From Knufia peltigerae (Eukaryota > Ascomycota > Eurotiomycetes > Chaetothyriales > Trichomeriaceae), in NCBI GenBank assembly GCA_030247855.1, contig JAPDRN010000010.1, positions 434,001-498,000 on the forward strand: a DNA stretch of 64,000 nucleotides, written 5' to 3'. Every line of letters starts with the position of its first letter. The stretch's first letter is position 1. The position numbers were made by a program, and so were the translations under genes. Shown piece by piece: positions 11,530-23,028 of the stretch. Below the pieces are notes generated by a model. It was not told where the DNA came from. It did no database searches and saw only the letters and a program-made list of their open reading frames with translations.

Positions 11530-12420
11530 GATTGCAGCCTCGGGAATTTCAGGAACAGAGGCGATTCTGAAACCCACGAAAAGGCTCGATGGCAAATTCG
11601 GACGGGCGTAGTCTTTGATAAGGAAGACGTAAAGAAATTTTATCAATCCGAGTCGCGATTCTGACCTGCAGCCGGCGACAAGACCGCGGATTATAAAAGT
11701 GGTAAGAATTGTGTTGGAGAGCAAGCCAAAATCGAGGGCGAGCCGTGCATATTATTCCCCGGTTACTCGGGAGTTATAAGGGGCCAGTATGTATCTGCCA
11801 ATACAGTCTTGGGCATGTGAACCCTGCTACCTCGGTATTTCTAACATTGCCGACTGCAAGATGTCGCCCTGCTGTATGCGTGTGATGGTTTCTATAAAAT
11901 ATATAACCACTCAGCCTAGTCTGATGTCTTATTATTTGCTGACCATTAGGGACCGCCTTCGTGATCTCATCTCACCGCCCAGTTACAACTCTCTGCCATG
12001 ATAGGGTATTTTTTTGGCTCAGAGGCATGTTATTAAAGATAGTAATGGAGCTGCAAGTCTGTCCAGCTACTAAAATTCTTACTACCATCGATTGATCTTT
12101 GAACTGCACCCGCCTAATGCTCTATGAGTCTATCAGAACGTTTGTGTATCTTTTTTTCGGGCGGCTTGGGCAAATATCAAATCCGGAAATATGGTTTTTC
12201 CGCCTCATTCAAGCCGAGGCTTCTCCAACCATCCTTTTGCGGAGATGCGAGATAGCGCGACCTCCGGGTCGACTTGGAATTATCTCGGAGATCTGCCAGC
12301 AGTCACTGGGCAATAACATGCCGTGACTGTTCCTCGAATAAACTCGTTGCAGTGATTCGAGTATTCAACCTTGCTCCTTACACATACTCGTGCACCTGCA
12401 GTGCAGATCTAAGCGCCGCG
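11530..12420. promoter_or_regulatory. Divergent promoter of PEX11 and the acyl-CoA ligase, with three CCTCGG motifs
   Basis: This 891-bp spacer separates two head-to-head genes whose products both belong to peroxisomes. CCTCGG or its complement is at 11538-11543, 11830-11835 and 12214-12219. CCTCGG is the core recognised by FarA/FarB/CTF1-type Zn2Cys6 regulators of fatty-acid use. Equal base composition would predict about 0.4 copies on both strands in this length. Binding is inferred. Confidence 0.55.
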
Positions 12421-14164
12421 ATGCCTACGAACTCGCCATTTCCCGATATTCAGATCCCCGAGGTTGACCTATGGGGTCTGATGTTTGAACAGCCTCGGGA
12501 CTTTCCTGATACGCAAGGTAGGTCATACAATTTACACCAGTACATGAAACTGACTGTGCAGTCATATATCGATCTGTTGATGGCTCTCGTCAATACACTT
12601 GGACAGATGTCAAAGATGCCGCTACAGGATTCGGAGGCGGTCTCCGTAATCTTTGGGACTGGCAGAAGGGTGATGTCCTGAACGTCTTTGCGCCCAACGA
12701 TATCGACTTTGCGGCCATTGTCTACGGTGTCTTCTATGCTGGAGGCATAGTGTCACCGGCCAACCCGGCATATTCGGCCGATGAACTCTCCTTTCAATTG
12801 ACCAATTCCGAGTCGAAAGCTATTGTCACAACCATTGATTTCCTACCAACAGCACTGAAAGCAGCCAAGAAGTCCGGCATACCCGAAGACCGTGTCATTT
12901 TACTTGGTCAGGGACGAGACCCCAGCCATAGGTGCAAGCACTGGACCAATATCCGCAAGACTAGTGGTTCAACAAGGTACAGACGGCGCAAGATGCATCC
13001 TGACAAGGACCTGGCGTTCCTGGTCTACAGCTCGGGAACAACTGGATTGCCGAAAGGAGTCATGCTCAGCCACCGGAATATCATCTCCGACTTATTGATG
13101 GTCAAGTCTGCCATGGGGAAGTGGTACTCGAGTGGCCAAGATAAGATCCTTGGGGTGTTGCCCTTTTACCATATTTATGGGTTGACTGGGTTGGTCCAAC
13201 AGCCACTTCATCGAGGAATTGAGCTGGTGGTGATGCCATCGTTCAACCTGGAAGTATTCCTAAAGGCCATTCAAAACCACAAGATTACTTTCATCTACGT
13301 TGCTCCGCCGGTGATTGTACGGCTGTCTCGGGACAAGCTTGTAGAGCAATACGATCTCAGCAGTGTGAAAATGATCACCAGCGGTGCAGCACCACTCACC
13401 AAGGAGCTGGTCGACGCTGTGCACAAAAGATTAAACATTAAGATCAATCAGGCATATGGTCTAAGCGAGACCAGCCCAATGACCCATACGCAGGTAAGAG
13501 CCCCGAGTCAGGCGTGTGTTAAGAGTCGCGTATGCTAACGTGGTGGCACCAATAGCCCTGGGACGAATGGTATACCTCCGTGGGAAGCGTCGGGAAAATG
13601 TTCCCTAGCATGAAGGCAAAGTATATATCACCCGATGGCGAAGAACTTGGGCCCGGCAAGACTGGAGAACTGTGGTTATATGGACCCAACATCTTCAAGG
13701 GATACTGGAAGAATGAAGCCGCGACCAAGGATGCGATAACATCGGATGGTTATTTCAAGACAGGAGACGTCGGCTTCCAGGACGAAAACGGCAACTTCTA
13801 CATCACAGACCGCGTCAAGGAGCTGATCAAATATAAAGGATTCCAGGTTGCGCCGGCTGAGCTAGAAGGGAAGCTAATGGATCATCCTGCTATCAACGAT
13901 GTCGCCGTCATCGGAATCAACGACGACCATCAACACACCGAAGTCCCTCGAGCATATGTGGTGGCTCCTGCAGGCAAAACGAGCGAGAAGGATGCGGCAG
14001 AAATTGTCAAGTGGCTAGATGGACAAGTGGCCAGCCACAAGAGACTTAGGGGTGGCGTGAGGTTCATTGATGAGATTCCCAAAAGTGCAGCCGGCAAGAT
14101 CTTACGCCGGGTATTGAAGGATAAAGCAAAAGAGGAAGAATCGAAGCTCAAAGCGAAGTTGTAG
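12421..14164 (+). CDS. Peroxisomal 4-coumarate/acyl-CoA ligase-like AMP-forming enzyme
   Basis: Three exons: 12421-12517, 12562-13493 and 13556-14164, giving 545 residues. Introns are 44 nt and 62 nt; the second has a perfect GCTAAC branch site. It belongs to the ANL adenylating superfamily and forms acyl-AMP then acyl-CoA. Visible motifs are the P-loop SSGTTGLPKG at 189-198, AYGLSET, the hinge region TGD...DR, and the catalytic Lys at about 524 in SAAGKILRR. The protein ends in AKL, a canonical type-1 peroxisomal targeting signal. The layout fits the 4CL-like/phenylacetyl-CoA ligase clade, many of which act in fungal peroxisomes. The substrate (aromatic acid or medium-chain fatty acid) cannot be read from sequence. 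Confidence 0.9.
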
Positions 14165-15292
14165 ACTGTACGGGAGAATTTTGCGCAGAAGGAATACCTC
14201 ATACATCGATAGTGTATGTCAATGTTACAGCGTGTATACTGTATATCCAGTGTAGTGATATTGTAGGTCTGGCCCTTAGATGTGACCTCGAGGTGGCTTT
14301 CTGGGGCCCTGGGAGTCGCCGAGCATCCCTAAAAAGCCAAGAGCGTCTAGGCGCTCCCTAGGTACTTTATGCAGTGGCGATTCGGTGCCCATCCACTCAC
14401 ATTCGCCTCCATGATAGACTCCCTTGCATTGGCCTTACTAGGCATGTTCTTTAGCGGGGAGTCAAAGACAGACAAGCAATGATACCAAGCTTTTTCACCG
14501 ATCGATCCTCGTGACTCTCGTCTGTTTTTGGTGCCGCTTGAGAACGTATGAGGCGCACACATCTCCCATCTCCCATCTTCTTTCGTCCTCGACTAGAATC
14601 ACCTCATGGGGACAATTGCAGAATCCTCCAGCTTAATTTGTACCATGTTCATGAATGCGTGTCTTCACACGAAGCAGCCAATCCTCCTCCAGCCTTCTCT
14701 ACACGTGGTCACAGCGTGGGATTGAAAATCCCTACGACGCGTACTGCGTACAACCCAACGATCTTCCCAGTAAGTTTGCGCGTCCCACCGATAAGTTAGC
14801 GCGTGAGTCCGGCCATTGTCCTGGCTGGATTTTGTACAGAATTTCGTTCAAGGGCACGGGACCCCCGAAGTCAGCTCCATCGCACGACGTTGCAATCAGT
14901 GGCGCTTTTCAACCACTCAGAATGACGCTTCTCTGACGAGTACGGGCATGAACCATGCCTACCTGGGCAGATCAACGTCGACTTCGACCATCGTGGCCAA
15001 GAGCATGCGACATGATTCGCGCTTGATTCGAAGAGGTGCCTCGACGTCACCATCCCTAGTACTGCTTTCGAGAGCGACTGTTCCTTCGTTGACGCAGCTT
15101 CCTGAACCACGATTCCACTCGATCATCCTTCCCTACGTTGGCGTCTGCTTGCACCTACTGCTTTGGGGAACGTCACACCCTCTTGGGAAGCCAGTCGAGA
15201 GATCTTATAACTACCCTACAAGTACTTTCTTCCCTCTGAACAGATCCATGTGACATCTTCTCTGTTTTGCCTCCTCAGTACTCCTCGTCGCC
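14165..15292. other. Intergenic region upstream of the transporter gene
   Basis: About 1.1 kb between two plus-strand genes. It holds the ligase 3' flank and the presumed transporter promoter. Open stretches, such as the one around 14816-15253, have no recognisable domain and show leader-like composition. Confidence 0.5.
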
Positions 15293-16920
15293 ATGGAGAA
15301 CGAGAAAGTTATCAACGAAGGTTACGCACCTGAACAGGATCGTCGTGTATCAGTACATACTGCTCCTCTCGATGCCACACCCAAGACAAGATGGGAACGA
15401 AGTTGGCCGACCATCGCCTGTGGTGCCGGGCTCTTCTCTGATGGCTACCTCAATGGGGTAATTCTTACCTACTCTCGTCCAGGACACCAGGAATGCTATT
15501 CTAACACACCATAGGTCATCGGATCAGTGAATACCATGCTCAAAATTCTCTACAAGGACGAATACGTCAATTCCGACGCCCAAAACAATGTTACTGCCAT
15601 CGCCTTTGCTGGAACCGTCTTGGGCCAATTAGTCTTTGGCTATCTATCCGATCACTGGTCCCGACGCCACTCTCTACTTCTATCGACCATCATCCTGATC
15701 GTCTTTGCCGCCCTCAGTGCTGGCTCGTATGGCGCCGGTGGCAGCATTGGTGGTATGTTTGCCGCTCTCACGGCATACCGATTTCTTCTGGGCATTGGCA
15801 TCGTAAGTCTTAACAATCCTGTTATCATTTCTTCTCTTCTCGAGTGATCGCATGACTGGAGGGAAAAGACTGACAGGAACAGGGAGGTGAATATCCCGCT
15901 GGGTCGGTGGCGTGCGCCGAAGCGACCGGAGAACTCAAGCGCGGGCATCGCAATCGTTGGTTTATTTGCTTCACGAACCTCGCAATCGACGTCGGTTTCG
16001 TGGTCTCGGCCTTCGTCCCCATGATCATGGTCTTAATCTTTACCGAAAACCATTTGCGCGCAGCGTGGCGTATGTGTCTAGGCCTAGGTGTCATTCCGCC
16101 ACTGTCCCTTCTGTACTTGCGGATCAAGCTTCAGGAACCCGAAGAATACAACCGTAACAAAATGAACCGCTACCCTTACTGGCTCATTCTCAAGTTTTAC
16201 TGGTTCCGACTCTCGATCGTCTCGTTGATCTGGTTCGTCTACGATTTCTCCACCTATTCCTTTGGCATCTACTCCTCATCGTGGCTGGCTTTGTTGCTGC
16301 CAGCGGATGCCCCTCTCTGGAAGACGTTCGGCTGGAACACAGTCATCAATCTGTTTTACTGCCCCGGTGCGGTCCTAGGGGCTTTCCTGTCGGACATTCT
16401 GGGTCCCAAGTACTGCCTTATCCTAGGCGTCACGCTACAGGGGATCGTAGGCTTCGTCATGACGGCGATATACAAGCATCTCGACCAACCGTCACAGGTT
16501 GGCGGATTTGTTGTCATGTACGGCATATTTCTCGCGCTTGGCGAGGTTGGTCCCGGTGACAACATCGGGCTTGTCGCTTCCAAGACGTCGGCAACCTCTG
16601 TGCGGGGCATGTACTACGGCATCGCAGCTGCGATAGGAAAGGTTGGAGCCTTTGTCGGAAACTACATCTTTCCAGACATTATCAAGGCAGCCGGCGACAA
16701 TGTCATCAAGCAGGGTCAGTACCCATTCTATGTGTCGAGTGCGTTGTGTATCTTTAGCGGGTTGGTCGCGTTTATCTTCCTCCCACACATTGGCCAGGAT
16801 ACCATCACAGAAGAAGATGAGAGATTCAGAGCATACCTCATCGAGCATGGCTACGATATTGACTCTTTGGGAACCAAGAAGTTCAGAGAGGAGAAGACTT
16901 CGTTGGCGACGAGTCCGTAA
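15293..16920 (+). CDS. GIT1-type glycerophosphodiester/phosphate MFS transporter
   Basis: Three exons: 15293-15457, 15515-15802 and 15883-16920, giving 496 residues. Introns of 57 and 80 nt both lie between codons. It is a 12-helix major facilitator of the phosphate:H+ symporter branch. The first helix region reads GLFSDGYLNG, joined by splicing to VIGSVN. The loop 2-3 signature GYLSD...RR is at 97-106, and GGEYPAGS follows at the second junction, a family hallmark. Relatives carry glycerophosphoinositol, glycerophosphocholine or phosphate across the plasma membrane and are often induced by phosphate starvation. I see no PHO-type promoter element I would defend. The exact substrate is undetermined. 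Confidence 0.85.
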
Positions 16921-18289
16921 TGTCTGGTCAGGCTGGGTAGGCAGGGTGTATGGAGAGTCGGATAGTTCAAGGGGTGTGAAGGGGCTCAAAGCCACTGTTG
17001 CTGTCGTTGTCCTTGGAATGGTAGGCGGACATCGAATGGAGATAAGTCAGATACTCTTCAACAAGTCCTGAAGCTGTTGCCTGAGAAACATCCACAACAA
17101 CGACAAATGCCTAATCTTGCTTCCTTGACATTCTCTGATCTCTTGATGTGTGATGGATAAATTCACCCTCCTGTTCTGCTCAAGTCATGACACAGTCTGC
17201 TGAATGACCGGCATATTGGACAACCACGTTACCTCACCTTCTAGTTCTTATCTTTCTCAGGAAGGAAGGCTTGAAGGGTCTTGTAACTGCGTACCCACGC
17301 GTACGCGTCCCACTGCCACCAAGGCGTGAAGTTGAAACTGCCATTAGTGCAGAGGCAAAGGGCGCCAAATGTGCAAAGGTCAACAACCCAATGTCTACTT
17401 CAAACATACCGTTTCTCATATCAAGGAAAATGCCAGTACCAAGTATGTCTCTTTCAGTGGCGATTGTCTAGAACAACAAAGCTTCAAGGGCGAAAGGATT
17501 CCGTGAAAGAAGTGGTACGGAGTAGATTGGACGGAATCCAATGCGGACTTGCTTGTAATGTGTCACCGTAGTCGATATAGGGTGGATCATATATTGATAT
17601 GTAACTATCTTGGCATGATCTTCAGAGGTGAGCAGACGTATTGTACTTTACAAGGATGCGGAAGTGGCCTCCTTGAATGAAAGAATCAAACCATCACAGG
17701 CATCACTTTGTCTCAGCAAACTTATATTTGTTTTCCAACTTGATACTGCCACACTGTGTTTGCTGCTCTAACTGTGTCATTTCTCTATCCCTGTCTTACA
17801 ACCCTCATTGACAACCTCATCCCGGTCTCTCATCCCACCTTGCCTAAGATCTACTATTTCATGCGCGACCATTGATCAGCTCAGAGTATATTCCTTTCGT
17901 ACTCTTCTTCAAATCTCCACCCTTCGATTGCCTAGTAGTCTTTCGAAACTACCATCGGCAGATCTCGCTCTTGCCTTGATCCAAATTTCGGCGCATCGTT
18001 CCATCCTCCTTCATTCATTTCTCCGCGAGCAGCACATTGAACCAGACAATAGATGAAAGCCTGAAGAGGTGGAAGATAACTCATCCGACGGAGGAAGGGT
18101 TCGTAGGGCTGGCGCACACTAGGAGAGTGTTGGTTAAAGGTGTTGTGACTGTCGAGGGTCATCGAAGCAGTCCGAGTTCCGCGCCCAAGCCAATATCTCG
18201 ACAGTGGATGAGCCCCTCCGGACGCTCTGTCAAGTTTTTGATCGAAGGGTCATCCCTAATGCCTCTACAAACTGCGTAATCGGACAGAT
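16921..18289. other. Intergenic region, no gene recognised
   Basis: About 1.4 kb between two plus-strand genes. The right half is pyrimidine-rich (around 17760-18030) and looks like promoter and leader for the gene at 18290. One TACGGAGTA motif is at 17516-17524. Confidence 0.5.
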
Positions 18290-20040
18290 ATGGAATCACG
18301 GGAATTTGCGACCAGAGACGAACTGTGGCGCATTCAAGAGACTCTCAGCGAGCTCTCCGCAACCCAAGCCGTGCATTCCGACAGAATCATGCGTTTGGAG
18401 CAGAAAACGTCGGACGGGAGTAGATCACGGACTCTTTGGGGAGCAGCATCTCCATTTGCCGGTGGTCTTGGCTCATCACAGCACGGTGAGTTGGTCACGC
18501 TGATGGATCCGTCTCTATACTAACAAATGTAGAATCTACTCTGAACCCTGCGGCTGAGGCCTTTCGCAATTTTGATGCCGAGCCTGCTGCAAGTATGATG
18601 AGTTCATTGACCTTGGATGCCAACGATGAATCGAGGCGGGCCGCGGCATCACGAGCCAATTCCGTACGTTTCGATGAAAGCGCAAACAACCATTACGCAT
18701 CATCTAGACAATCAATGGAACTTCCCACCCGAACGGGGAGTGGTCTTGGAGGTCATGCACTCTCGGAGAGATCTCTATCACATCGTTCAGACGGAAGACC
18801 CAGTGTTGCCGGGTTTGGTCGGACAAACAGCTTTGGTTTGGAGCAGAGTCGCCTGCTTGGATCCATAAACAACTCTCCGCGCGCCTCAGGACATCCACCC
18901 CCCGGCTTCTTCGCCCTAGGCCCCTGCCCCTCAATTATACGTTGTTGGCTGACCGAGTCGTTTTCCAATGATTCCCTCCTCTACGCTGCTATATGCACTG
19001 GCTCTTCCATATCTTCGGTAAGCATCGCTCTCGTCTCCAAACTCGATTTGATGGACTCCATCTTCGATGACGGCGACTTGCGTGCCATTCGACTTCCCGT
19101 GTATCTCACTGAGGCGAAAATCCATTCTCCTGCTGTCAGATCCGCGAGCCCAGTTCCCCATGTTCCAACCCTGACTGTCAAGTTCATGGTCGACGAGCAA
19201 CCAGTCAGCGACACGTTAATACAGATCATCATGGGTAGCGACATACTGAGAAGTCACAATGGCGATGTCCTGTTCTCGCAAGACAAATTAATGATTTTCG
19301 ACGAGGAGCGAAATTTACTTTCCATACCTCTTGTCCGTCCCGAAGATGATGCCTCGTATAAGGACTTGTGCACGGCACCCCGCAAGCGATCGACGTCCAT
19401 TGAAGGAGCCATGCTACCACCTCCAGTATCTCCAGTCGGGGTAATCGGGCGTCCTGGAAGGTCGAACACTGCGCAGATAGTGGCCTCGCCAATGGTGGCA
19501 CCATCCAGTAGTGTTGCATCAGCCACGCCGTCTGAGCCTGGAGACATGCGTAGATCCGACCTTCATGCCGAACAATCCACCAGATCAAGCCTAGATCTTG
19601 CACATTCCCGGCCTGCGGATGACTCCAAGTCGACGACAGGAAGCGAGAAATCGTTCGGCACGCCCATGTCAAAATCTGGTCAAGGGGCGTGGTCGAATTC
19701 TTGGCGGTCAGTTTCGACTTCTACGCAAAACGATACGGCTCCGAAGCCTTCGTCCACTTATGCGCGGCCTAGTGCGTCACGTCCTATGAAGATTCTGCGA
19801 CCAGCCAAGACGATGGCCAACGCGACGAGAACAGCATCTACTCCAATGGGACCTAATGGAACCGACGCTCCCCCCAGGCCAGGCGAATTTGGCAGAAAGC
19901 CCAGTCAAACCGACCTCAAGGAAAATGCTGCGAAATCAGGTCAGTCCGCGTCGACCACAAAGACCAATCCGGTTGGATCTGGTACTGCCTTTGGCTGGCT
20001 CAACACTGGTCCGCAGCGTAGAACGACGGCCAATGGGTAA
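18290..20040 (+). CDS. Unknown protein with N-terminal coiled coil and degenerate retropepsin-like domain
   Basis: Two exons, 18290-18485 and 18533-20040, giving 567 residues. The 47-nt intron has a TACTAAC branch site. I do not recognise a named family. Residues 1-45 are predicted coiled coil (heptad-like, RDELWRIQETLSEL). Residues 65-190 are disordered. Residues of roughly 195-330 resemble a retropepsin-type aspartyl protease fold: a CTGSS turn at 220-224 where active enzymes have DTG(S/A), a paired-strand pattern, and IIMGSD at 297-302, which matches the ILG-D second half. The catalytic Asp is Cys, so proteolysis is unlikely. The last 230 residues are Ser/Thr/Pro-rich and disordered. Fold assignment is by motif spacing only. 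Confidence 0.75.
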
Positions 20041-20716
20041 AATGGTGCGGCAAGTGAGTTAGTGTTTTGATGGATGTGACTATGTTTTTTACGGACGGGA
20101 GGTGCGGTGCTTTGAAAGATGAATGAGTACAAAGGGCAGATGGTGTACCATCAATTCAGATCCGGTTTCCTCGAGATTTCTTTTGGGAGAGAGGCATAAC
20201 ATGTATTCTAGGTAGAGGATGCCACCTGGAACCGAATGTGAAGGTGAAGAAAGATTCGGCTTTGGCACAAGGAAGACAAAAAACCCAGATAAATTTACTA
20301 GGTAGCCACGAGGCTAGAATCAAAGAAGCAGATGAATGTTTTATGAGTTGTATGTTGTATTGGTTCTTATGTTTCCTACTACCCATCAAGGACCTCCGTA
20401 CCATCCTCGTATCTTTTTGTTCTCTATTTTCAAACCCCGACATTTCTCCACGTTTTGGTCATTTGAATAGAATCGGGTCCAACAACATCGGCAATTCTCC
20501 CGTTGATCCGATCACGCCCGCATTTTGTCCAAGACCACAAACATATCTCATTATACCCTGTAAAACATCTATTACTCTTGTTGCTTTTTTGCTATCTATA
20601 CTTTGATGATCAATAATAGTGCTTGTCGTCGGGTCTTCATGAACAGAACTAGTCACTGTACACGAAGATCGAACAACAGGCCATTTGGAGTTTCGACTTT
20701 TACGAGATACGCAAGG
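20041..20716. other. Intergenic spacer
   Basis: About 0.7 kb between two plus-strand genes, holding the 3' flank of the retropepsin-like gene and the promoter of the isochorismatase-like gene. No coding signal is seen. Confidence 0.5.
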
Positions 20717-21865
20717 ATGGCCTCGTCAGAATCTAAGCGGATAGGTATTTGTTCCTCGTTTATTTTTTTCGGGGTCCTCAGGTCCTCAGTCTGTCGAAAA
20801 TATTCATACTAACGATGACGACCTTTTGTTGCATAGTGAATCCGGTATTGTTGTGAGTATGATTCGAGCAGCACCTCCGATTCACCACCACCGCCACCAC
20901 CACCACTATATCTACAGAGTGTCATCTGTCTCATGCTGATTTGACTTCAATGAACATATAGTATCTGTGACATTCAAGAGAAATTTCGAACGGCGATATG
21001 GGAATTTCCAAAGGTGTATGTAAATTTTTTGTTATCTTTTTTGTTATCTTTTTTCAGTTTTATCTTTTTCCCTTGAGAGAGACTTGTCAATCACATGCGT
21101 CGCTTGTTGATTTTTGAGTGTTTTCAATGGTTTGAGTTCCTTTGGATTACTAGCACGCGATTTATCTCAATCTCAACCTTTTGACCACCTACATCTTCCG
21201 TATTCAAGTCTTGTCATGAAACACACATCAATTGACACCCTTTTTATTTTCTCGGCAGGATCTCGACGAGTGCCAAAATGATCAAAGCAGGTAAGTGGTG
21301 ACGCATGACTTTTTTTCCCCCCCCGGTCCTCTTTTTTATACTCACTCGTTTCTTTCCTCCCTCTTTGACAGCTCGAATCCTCGACATACCTGTCTACGTC
21401 ACCACCCAAAATGCCTCCCGTTTGGGGGCGACGGTGTCGGAACTGAAAGCTTTACTTCCAAAGGGGTCGGACTCGACCGCGACGACCGAGGTCGACAAGA
21501 CCGCCTTTTCCATGTTGGTCCCGGGTCTCACTCGACAATTGAACGCGAACGGGAAAAGACTGAGCGTCATCATCGTCGGCATCGAGACTCACATCTGCGT
21601 CACCCAGACCGCACTGGACCTTCTCTCCCAGGGCCACAAGGTCTACGTCTTGGCCGACGGGGTCAGCAGTTGCAACGCCGCCGAGAGACCCGTGGCCCTG
21701 TCCCGGCTGGCCCGTGAAGGTTGTGTCGTCACGACCAGCGAGAGTCTACTGTTTGAACTGGTCGGGGACGCCAAAGATGGTAACTTCAAGGCCGTCTCGG
21801 GGTTGGTGAAGGAGACCAAGGAAGAAACCAAAGACGCAGTCGAGACTTTGTGTAGTAGGTTGTAG
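20717..21865 (+). CDS. Isochorismatase-like cysteine hydrolase (ISOC1/2 type)
   Basis: Five exons: 20717-20744, 20837-20852, 20962-21015, 21259-21290 and 21372-21865, giving 207 residues, close to human ISOC2. The joined product shows the catalytic triad of the family: D18 in FICDIQEKF, K86 in EVDKTAFSM and C119 in IETHICVTQTALDL. Each of the first four exons is tiny (28, 16, 54 and 32 nt), but all phases agree and the joined protein is contiguous with the family core (VISTSAKMIKAARILDIPVY in pieces). Family members hydrolyse amide or ether bonds in small metabolites; the substrate here is unknown and mitochondrial or cytosolic location is not decided. The C-terminal helix rich in Lys/Glu is an addition. 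Looking only at the largest exon would miss the nucleophile-supporting Asp. Confidence 0.9.
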
Positions 21866-21880
21866 AAAGTATATCTCTCT

Positions 21881-21884
<4 letters not shown>

Positions 21885-21930
<46 letters not shown>
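21885..21930. repeat. (GA)n microsatellite
   Basis: Twenty-three uninterrupted GA units directly after the isochorismatase-like gene stop, in the short spacer between two convergent genes. It is likely transcribed in the 3' UTR. Confidence 0.95.
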
Positions 21931-21932
<2 letters not shown>

Positions 21933-22283
21933 AACACACTAGGTATCAAATTCAGTATGAGTAGTACACAGTCAAGATAACAATGAGAACTATCAATTCA
22001 AGGAACAAAAAAGACAAACACGTCATCACAATCAAAGGTTTCAATTACTATTCTCGCCTCAACCACATGGCAAAAGACCAAAAACAAAAACGCAAGGACA
22101 ATCCACCAGATATTAAAACGGCTTCAAATCGTACAGCAAACTTGCCCTGACACACCTGCCCTATCGACGTAAGAAGAATGAGACAGCCACAGGTATAGCT
22201 ACGACCGCAGCTACTAATAGCACCCTACTGTTTCATAGATTAGCAAAGAGTTGCACAGTATCGTCACTTGAGCATTAAAAAAC

Positions 22284-23028
22284 CTACTTCTTCGCCAGGA
22301 CACCACCACCTTTGTTGGGTTGAGGCAGCAAAGCTTCACTCTCGGGTGAGCTCCTCTGCACCACATCTGCAACCTTTGTCGTCACTGGGACAGGTTTGTT
22401 GTCAGTCTCCAAGATCAGAGGTATTTTATGCTCTTCTGCTGAATAAGGAGGAGGTGCAAAATCCGGGATGGAAGCCTCTTTATGGACGTCGTGTTCATCT
22501 GGTGTGCCTTCTGGCTGGACACGGAGTTCGTCCTCCATTGCAGCAACAGTGTCGGACACAGTAGCACTGGCTGTGGTAGCAGCAGCAGCAGCAGCAGCAG
22601 GAGCGGTAATGGCAGCAGTAGCAGCAGCAGTAGCGGCAATTGGAGCCTGGCCAATGTCTTCGCTTTCACCTTCGCTTTGCTGAAGAGTTGACTCTTGAGT
22701 TTGTTCGGGGTCGACGGTTAGGACATTGTTGACGTTTCCTGATCCGTCATTTTCTACAGCAACATCAGCAATCCAAAAATAGTGCCAGGATAGACTCATA
22801 CTAACCGGTCGACGTTGATTCATCTAGGACCCACCAGTCTCCAGGACCAAGGCGAAACTTGTACTGGTATTTACCAGGTTGAAGTTCGGCGGCGTGCGTG
22901 AACTTGTTCTGACCGTTTTCAAGCTTTTCGCAGGTCATCTCCACTGGTGACCATTCTGAAAAGGCCCCGGCGATATAAACCGGGGCTTGCACATCGGCCT
23001 TGCTAAAGGTAATTGTGGTGGAAACCAT
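22284..23028 (-). CDS. CBM48 (AMPK-beta glycogen-binding-like) domain protein
   Basis: Two exons on the minus strand, 22806-23028 and 22284-22753, giving 230 residues; the intron is 52 nt (GTTAGT...GTAG). Residues 4-80 form an E-set/CBM48 domain of the AMPK-beta type: VYIAGAFSEW, GKYQYKFRL and W-V-DE, ending in ENDGSGNVNNV across the splice junction. The rest is a disordered acidic and Ala-rich tail, with a polyalanine tract near residues 110-135 encoded by GCN repeats. It lacks the C-terminal kinase-binding region of true AMPK beta subunits, so it is more like the small fungal Crp1/Mdg1-type or stand-alone CBM48 proteins. Its carbohydrate or protein partner is unknown. Confidence 0.85.
22584..22640. 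repeat. GCN/CAG-like trinucleotide tract encoding polyalanine
   Basis: Imperfect GCA/GCT/GCC repeats within the CBM48 gene encode runs of Ala in the tail. Length may vary between strains. Confidence 0.7.
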
